A stretch of 64,000 nucleotides of DNA from Pegoplata infirma (lineage: Eukaryota; Arthropoda; Insecta; Diptera; Anthomyiidae). Location of the stretch: NCBI GenBank assembly GCA_963921195.1, contig OY992537.1:35325410-35389409 (forward strand). Direction: 5' to 3'. Position 1 is the stretch's first letter, and every line of letters begins with the position of its first letter. The notes below the pieces were generated by a model. It saw nothing but the letters and a program-made list of their open reading frames with translations. It made no database searches and was not told the DNA's origin. Of this stretch, positions 58,370 through 64,000 are shown one piece after another. Made by a program: the position numbers and the translations under genes.

Positions 58370-60440
58370 CTAAGACATTTTTCTAAAGAAAAGATCTCAG
58401 ATACTGAGACATTTTTTCTATAGAAAAAATATCAGATTCTGTGACATTTTTGCTATAGAAAAAAATCTCAAATTATGTGACATTATTTTTAAAGAAAATA
58501 TATTAGATTCTGCGACATTTTTTCTATAGAAAAAAAATCATAAGTTCTGAGACCTTTTTTGTATAGAAATTATCTCAGATTCTGAAACATTTTTGTATAG
58601 AAAAAATCTTATATTCTGAGACATATTTTCTGTAGAAAAATTTTAGATTCTGATACATTTTTTTATACAAAAAATCTCAGATTCTGAGACATATTTTCTA
58701 TTGAAAATTTTAGATTCTGAGACATTTTTTTCCTATAGAAAAAATATCAGATTCTAATACAGTTTTTCTATAGAAAAAGTCTTAGATTTTGAAACATTTT
58801 TCCTACAGAAGAAGCCTCAGATACTGAGACAATATTCCTAAAGGGATCAATCTCAGATTCTGAGACATATTTTCTATAGAAAGTTTTAAATTCTGAGACA
58901 TTTTTTCTATAGAAAAAGTCTTAGATTCTGAATATTTTTTCTATATAAAGTCTCAGATTATTGTACATAGAAAAAGAAAAAAAATTTAGAATCTGGTTCT
59001 CAGAAAAAATGTCCCAGAATCTGAGAATTTTTCTGTAGAAAAAATGTTTCAGAATCTGAGAGTTTTTCTGTAGAAAAAATGTCTCAGAATCTGAGAGTTT
59101 TTCTGTAGAAAAAATGTTTCAGAATCTGAGAGTTTTTCTATAAAAAAAATGTCTCCGAATCTGAGAATTTTTCGATAGAAAAGTCTCAGAGTCTGAGAAT
59201 TTTTTTTATAGAAAAAATTTCTCAGAATCTAAAAATTTTTATATAGATAAAAATGTTTCAGAATCGGATAATTTTTCTATAGAAAAATTCTCAGATTCTA
59301 AGACATTTTTTCTATAGAATAATTCTCCGATTCTGAGACATTTTATCTATAGAAAAATTCTCAGATTCTGAGACATTTTTTCAATAGAAATATTCTCAGA
59401 TTCTGAGACATTTTTTCTATGGAAAAATTCTCAGATTCTGAGACATTTTTTCTATAGAAAAATTCTCAGATTCTGAGACATTTTTTCTATAGAAAAATTC
59501 TCAGATTCTGAGACATTTTTTCTATAGAAAAATTCTCAGATTCTGAGACATTTTTTCTATAGAAAAATTCTCAGATTCTGAGACATTTTTTCTATAGAAA
59601 AATTCTCAGATTCTGAGACATTTTTTCTATAGAAAAATTCTCAGATTCTGAGACATTTTTTCTATAGAAAAATTCTCAGATTCTGAGACATTTTTTCTAT
59701 AGAAAAATTCTCAGATTCTGAGACATTTTTTCTATAGAAAAATTCTCAGATTCTGAGACATTTTTTCTATAGAAAAATTCTCAGGTTCTGAGACATTTTT
59801 CCTATAGAAAAATTCTCAGGTTCTGAGACATTTTTCCTATAGAAAAATTCTCAGATTCTGGGACATTTTTTCTTTTAGAAAAATTCTATGATTCTGGGAC
59901 ATTTTTTCTTTTAGAAAAATTCTCACATTCTGAGACATTTTTTCTATAGAAAAATTCTTAGATTCTGAGACATTTTTTCTATAGAAAAATTCTTAGATTC
60001 TGAGACATTTTTTCTATAGAAAAATTCTCAGATTCTGAGACATTTTTTTCTACAGAAAAATTCTCAGATTTTGAGACATTTTTTCTACAGAAAAATTCTC
60101 AGATTCTGAGACATTTTTTCTATAGAAAAATTCTCAGATTCTGAGACATTTTTTCTATAGAAAAATTCTCAGATTCTGAGACATTTTTTCTATAGAAAAA
60201 TTCTCAGATTCTGAGACATTTTTTCTATAAAAAGAAATCTCAGATTCTGAGACTTTTTTCTATAGAAAAATTCTAGAACATTTTTTCTATAGAAAAATTC
60301 TCAGATTTTGAGACATTTTTTCTAAGAATTTTTCTTTAAAAAAAATTTTCTATAGAAAAAATTTTGAGATTCAGAGATATTTTTTTATAGAAAAATCCTC
60401 AGATTCTAGACATTTTTTCTATAGAAAAAGGCTCATTACA
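58370..60440 (+). repeat. Satellite array 3, homogeneous 35-bp core
   Basis: The unit is 35 bp and combines two palindromes: tctcagattctgaga and tttttctatagaaaaa. About 58370-58960 has diverged units, 58985-59270 is reversed in sense (gtctcagaatctgagagttt), and 59280-60250 holds about 28 units, many of them identical over long runs (59400-59780). Divergence rises again at the right edge. The homogeneous centre and decayed edges are the usual picture for unequal exchange. Confidence 0.92.
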
Positions 60441-60780
60441 AAGTAAGTGCAAAAAGCAGTGGGCATTCCTTAATTTTCTCTCTCCTCAAGGGAGATTTGA
60501 CTTTGCTGTAGCAGAAGCTGAAACTGGTAGATTTTGTTATGATGATCTCATTTTTGCGTGTTCCAAATTGGATTTAGTTCCCAATTCCATTGTCTTGATA
60601 ACCCCACAGTCAATTTGCATTTTAACAATATCACCATTCAATTAGAGATCACCTGACGGTACCATAAAGACATTTTTGGCCGTGATGTGTTCTTGTAATC
60701 TGAAACTGGTAGCAAAATATGATCCATATTAAAAGACAGCACATGGAAAGAATCATTACCCTTTTTACCTCAAAATAGCT
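60441..60780. other. Low-repeat segment next to array 3
   Basis: About 340 bp of normal complexity. The plus frame beginning gggagatttgactttgctgt is open for about 45 codons (composition FAVAEAETGRFCYDDLIF), ends in TAG and stays open for another 28 codons. The minus strand has a comparable frame with stops. I recognise no family. A captured, decayed exon is possible. Confidence 0.35.
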
Positions 60781-61695
60781 ACAAATATTTATAACAGATT
60801 GTTGTTTTAAATAAATCCTTCGAATAATGATTTCCAGAATCCATATTTAATTTTGCTTGCTTTTGGGGTGTATCACTTGTAAATGTAAATAAAAATCCAT
60901 GTACCCATTCTTCAATTCTTAAATTCATACACTTCATCAATTTCTAAAAATTTAATATACGAATTTTATTAAATTTTATTATTTTTAAATTAATTTAATT
61001 TTTGGACATTTTTTTTTCAAAATATTAAAATTGAAACTGACAATAAAAAATAAAAAAAAATAATTTCGAAATTTTACCTATTTTCATTAGTAAACCTTGC
61101 ATGGCCATTAGATAAAAATGTAAAGTAAAATTATACTTGTGGCATAGGTAATAAGTCGTGGCTTTTAATAATCATACAAAAATAATTCACCTAAGCCAGC
61201 TTAGATAACATTACCTCGACGTTTTTTTTCTGTGTATAACACATTTTTTTTTTAATTAAAAAGCTTTAATTTAACGTTATTTAGTTACTTTCTTTCTAAA
61301 ACCACATTTATTAATTATAAAGCGAATGTTTTTTGTGTATTTGTATTTTTCCAAAATGTCGCCATCAACAAACTCATGAATTTGACGTTTCTTATGTTAA
61401 CATAATTGTTAAGAAATATGTTTGGAGAACTATGTTAACATTTATTTCCAACATAAATATGTATAGCATTTGACTACGGCACACGAGAAATAACACAATT
61501 TTGACGTGTCGGAATAAATGTCCACATAATTATAGAAGGTGGGTGGAGCCACTATGTAAGGAAAGTAATACCCATTCATACGTACAGTTTTAAATCGTTT
61601 TTAGCAGCAATATTTTTTAGCACTTTCTTTATTCTATTACAGTATATTGACAGAAAATGCTAAAAATAATTGCTAAAAACGGTTTAAAACTGTAA

Positions 61696-62331
61696 AGGCT
61701 CCCATACATTTCAAACAAATTGGATGACTTGTTGGATGACCAATGTAATTTTTCTCGTGTATGGGGCTGTCGGATGGTCGGATGGCTGGTCGGATGAAAA
61801 ATCAAAAAGTTTTGATTTTTCGATGGTCGGATGAAAAGTTGGATGACATGTCGGATGGTGTATTGACTTGTCATCCGACCGTTGTACGAACAGAGACGTT
61901 TTAATTCATTATTTGTTATTGTTTTTCACAAAGTAATGTTTTTGTATAAAGCAATGATGTTAAAAAGTAAATTTTAACCTAAATATATTAAAAAAACATA
62001 AAAAAGAGTTGAAAAATAAAAAAAATTTTCATGTTATAATGTATACAGACTAGCGTGATTTTAAAATCACCATGTGATTTTCCTTTGAACAAAATCACAT
62101 AGTGATTTACAAAATCATCTCAAATTGTACTAGCATAAAGAAAAATTGCAAAATCATCTCAACTTACCATGGTAAGTTCTTGTAGTGTGAACATGGCCTT
62201 ACTCCTTCAAGAATTCTAAAAAAATGAGCGGTCATCCAACATGTGTATAAATATGTCGGATAAGTGTATTTTGAAAATATTTTTTCGTCAACTAACAAGT
62301 CATCCAACATGTATTGTGTCTCTGGGCGGCT
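61696..62331. mobile_element. PIF/Harbinger-like MITE (3-bp TAA duplication)
   Basis: Left end aggctcccatacatttc, right end tgtctctgggcggct, an imperfect inverted repeat (aggctccc against agccgccc). TAA on each side (61693-61695, 62332-62334), with the empty site known from other MITE copies (aaaactgtaagtgtgaat). The left half repeats ggtcggatg and gttggatgac; the right half carries catccaacatgt. A GGCCATG MITE is nested at 62037-62205. A 3-bp TWA duplication is the PIF/Harbinger mark; the assignment is inferred. Confidence 0.6.
62037..62205 (-). mobile_element. GGCCATGTTCACAC MITE, inverted copy
   Basis: gtatacagactagcgtgatt ... tagtgtgaacatggcctta. Full length, the same as 56196-56356 in inverted form, with tgta/ttac at the flanks. 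Confidence 0.75.
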
Positions 62332-62361
62332 TAAGTGTGAATAGGGTATAAGAGAGTTTGA

Positions 62362-62502
62362 TACCCTATTCACACGTACAGTTTTAAATCGTTTTTAGCA
62401 GCAATATTTTTAGCACTTTCTTTATTCTATTACAGTATATTGACAGAAAATGCTAAAAATAATTGCTAAAAACGGTTTAAAACTGTAAGTGTGAATAGGG
62501 TA
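62362..62502. mobile_element. TACCCTATTCACAC MITE, complete copy
   Basis: taccctattcacacgtacag ... ctgtaagtgtgaatagggta, with the usual centre tattctattacagtatattg. It lies 10 bp beyond the interrupted copy, again close to head-to-tail. Confidence 0.8.
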
Positions 62503-63189
62503 TGAAAGGACCCAAAATCAGTCTGCAAGTTTATGAAAATTGGTAAACTTAATGTATTGCAGAAATTTAAAAATTTTGTAAAAAGATCAAAGATAATTAG
62601 AAAATGAGTAAATTTTACCACTATTATTGACAGGATTACCTATCTATATTGAGAGGATTACCACTATTTCCGCTATTAAAATTCTCTCTTAACTAATTTC
62701 CCTACTTTTTCCCGTGATTTTGGAGCATTTTGCCTCTCTTTCCACTTTTCCCCCTGATTTTGCAGCATTTTTTTTTTTAAATTTGCAGATATTTTCATAC
62801 ATTAAGAGAATCATTTTTTCCTTTGTAAAAAAAGAATGCATTTTTTTGACCCCATATAATCTGACACCCACTGTTATGCACATTCGATTGCCGCAATGGG
62901 GTGCACATCGATTGCCACAATGGGGCGCACATCGATTGCCACAATGGGGCGCACATCGATTGCCACAATGGGCGAACAGTGGGGAAAATTGTTTTGTTTT
63001 TTGTCAAATTTTTACTACAGGTCGCAATTCTTTGACCGGATCTGTCCAAACTGAGAGTGCCACTATTTTTCTACGACCCAAAATAAAAAATATCTCGTCG
63101 TGTTGGTGTGTCAATTTCACGTACAGTGTTTTAATAAAGCGTTTAAAAAATCTAAAAACTAAGCAAATCTAAAAAAATAAAAATAAAAT
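62503..63189. other. Intergenic with a short tandem repeat
   Basis: Apart from the 24-bp repeat at 62880-62975, I see nothing assignable. The region 62690-62780 has two related blocks (ttttcccgtgattttggagc / ttttccccctgattttgcag). The open frame 62714-63172 crosses these repeats and shows no domain. Confidence 0.4.
62880..62975 (+). repeat. 24-bp tandem repeat, four units
   Basis: cacatcgattgccacaatgg followed by ggcg, repeated four times with small changes (the first unit has cattcgattgccgcaatggg). The length of 24 bp keeps the frame and yields the peptide repeat PQWGAHRL. Coding is unproven. Confidence 0.75.
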
Positions 63190-63735
63190 AAACAAGTTAA
63201 ATTCGACATTGCCGAATGTATCGATACCCTCCCTCCACAATGTAAAAAAAGTTTATTTGCAAAAAACAAAAAAAAAAAATTTGAAAACAAAATCAACGAA
63301 AACTTTTTTTTGTAAAAAAAATATGTTTGTACTTGTTTAAATACCATTCGGTGATCAATTCTGTTTACATGTGTCAACAAGCAGCCGAATTAAAGCATTT
63401 TGTATTTTTAGGTTATGTTGAATGTACCGAAATTTTCGAGGTGTCCTTACATTTTTTTTTTCATAATTTTTAAACCGCTGAAACGATTTCGCTTAAATGC
63501 AATACCAAACATCTTAGAGCAGCAACAAGTAAATATGCCAAGTCTTAGTCATATCTTTTGGCCGTGATCACCATTTCCACAGACGGACAGACAGACGGAC
63601 ATTGCTGAAACTTCTTAAAATCGATCACTGATCAATAATATATATAGATTATGGGATCCTATACCTCTATTTCGATGTGTTACAAACGGAATGACAAACT
63701 AATATATACCCTCTATCACTAAGTGTAGGGTATAC
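63190..63735 (-). mobile_element. Dispersed TACCCTCCAC fly element, inverted copy
   Basis: On plus: aacaagttaaattcgacatt, the mirrored 3' end with hairpin, then gccgaattaaagcatttt, taggttatgttgaatgtacc, the microsatellite gacggacagacagacggaca (63582-63600), tcgatgtgttacaaacgg and taccctctatcactaagtg. Full plan of 7691-8310 but shorter (about 545 bp). Confidence 0.7.
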
Positions 63736-63825
63736 TTTTGTTAAGCAACTGAAACGTTTTTATATCAGAAGTTCAAAATCCTGCACTTGGATTAGAAATG
63801 TCGTTTTTTCCGTTCTCTTTTGTCG

Positions 63826-63996
63826 TCATAGATAATAAAGATACAAATCGTCGGTGCGCCAACCAGAATTTCCAAAAACCCAGCCTTCGTGTGATATTTC
63901 TATAGTGTACGATAAAACTTTAAGAAACTCATGGCGTTTGTGGTTGTAATGTGTGAAAAAAAATTGTGGTTTATCAACCTTATTGTGGCTGGGCTC
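63826..63996 (-). pseudogene. Unidentified open fragment at the window edge
   Basis: On the minus strand one frame is open for 56 codons from 63996 to a TGA at 63828-63826, with protein-like composition (pieces: FFFTHYNHKRHEFLKVLSY, EISHEGWVFGNSGWRTDD, LYLYYL). After the TGA the same frame stays open about 21 more codons. There is no ATG, and an in-frame TAA is at 63999-63997, so it would have to be an internal or last exon (possible acceptor ...aataag near 63980) or a decayed piece. Composition is less AT-rich than its neighbours. I do not recognise the family. Confidence 0.4.
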
Positions 63997-64000
63997 TTAA

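Larger units (their letters stand above)
57991..61234. mobile_element. 3.2-kb TA-flanked element CACACAAAAAAAAATC carrying satellite DNA
   Basis: Left end cacacaaaaaaaaatcaagg, right end gacgttttttttctgtg, with matching subterminal ggtaatattacctaa / ttagataacattacc. TA flanks at 57989-57990 and 61235-61236. Contents: AT-rich left 370 bp, satellite array (58370-60440), a low-repeat segment (60440-60780), and an AT-rich right end with ttcacctaagc. Same plan as 48233-51579, but different ends. No transposase. Confidence 0.7.
51947..61411 (+). repeat. 350-bp segment in tandem duplicate, each copy broken twice by transposons
   Basis: Segment H has three blocks: H1 (acgctccggatacaccaaca ... gtattttcattttat), H2 (gttaaagggtggtgtaatcg ... 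tttttttaataca) and H3 (acacattttttttaattaaa ... tatgttaacataattgtta). Copy A: H1 51947-52026, H2 56090-56191, H3 56361-56531. Copy B: H1 56532-56612, H2 57898-57988, H3 61237-61411. Copy B follows copy A without a gap. In A the H1/H2 and H2/H3 joints hold the elements 52027-56087 and 56196-56356. In B they hold 56613-57895 and 57991-61234. H2 contains a coding-like stretch (ttgttgatgaaggtcgtttg) but no confirmed frame. Confidence 0.75.
61568..62351. mobile_element. TACCCTATTCACAC MITE interrupted by a TAA-flanked element
   Basis: The left part 61568-61695 ends aactgtaa and the right part resumes at 62332 with taagtgtgaatagggta. Together they equal the standard MITE with a single taa. Confidence 0.75.

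Noticed and set aside
59280..60250. Centromeric or telomeric satellite
   Set aside because: The array is only about 1 kb in its homogeneous part and sits between transposable-element ends. Nothing ties it to a centromere, and the unit is unlike known telomere repeats.
62714..63172. 152-codon plus-strand open frame with PQWGAHRL repeats
   Set aside because: It is opened by a 24-bp tandem repeat, starts in AT-rich DNA, has no domain or splice support and overlaps an equally open minus-strand frame.

Overview
This is AT-rich (roughly 70% A+T) nuclear DNA of an insect, most likely a higher fly (Diptera, possibly a calyptrate such as a blow fly or muscid). That inference rests on one intact insect-type spliced gene with a 70-nt intron, on large amounts of non-coding DNA, and on dispersed fly-style repeats with a 5' TACCCTCCAC hairpin, a GTCC/GTCT microsatellite and a 3' TACTTG end. 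Nothing looks bacterial: there are no operons, ribosome binding sites or CRISPR.

Genes. The only confidently intact gene is on the minus strand at 45946-47419. It has two exons and encodes a 467-residue seven-bladed RCC1-repeat protein of the mitochondrial RCC1L (WBSCR16) type, with a basic N-terminal presequence in exon 1. Three weaker coding remnants are reported: minus strand 5799-6074 (stops present), minus strand 63826-63996 (56 open codons running to the window edge), and a tRNA-like SINE relic near 11840-11960.

Repeats, left to right. 1-23 kb: MITEs and foldback elements, many nested and many flanked by TA, plus a 635-bp perfect-to-near-perfect tandem duplication (371-1640) and a P-type MITE with a 7-bp target duplication (21185-21448). 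23.3-41.9 kb: one very large inverted-repeat structure of about 18.7 kb. Each arm carries an array of about 167-bp units (about 18 core units on the left, about 16 on the right, in opposite orientation), and the structure is flanked by the same 10 bp (atcactattg). It resembles the Foldback (FB) architecture of Drosophila. Its middle is packed with younger insertions: piggyBac-like TTAA, P-type 7-bp, and several TA-flanked elements. 42-46 kb: palindromic MITEs of about 145 bp, some head-to-tail, and foldbacks built of 20-bp repeats. 45.9-47.4 kb: the gene. 48-62 kb: TA-flanked elements of 3.2-3.3 kb, each carrying a satellite array built from the palindromes TTTCTATAGAAA and TCTCAGA-TCTGAGA; and a 350-bp host segment duplicated in tandem whose two copies were each entered by different transposons at the same two points. 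62-64 kb: further MITEs, a short 24-bp tandem repeat, another dispersed fly element and a possible exon fragment.

The elements have no visible transposase; all mobile-element calls rest on termini, inverted repeats, target duplications and, in several cases, an empty site visible elsewhere in the window. Coordinates of element ends are read by eye and are good to a few bases where a duplication is quoted, and to tens of bases otherwise.
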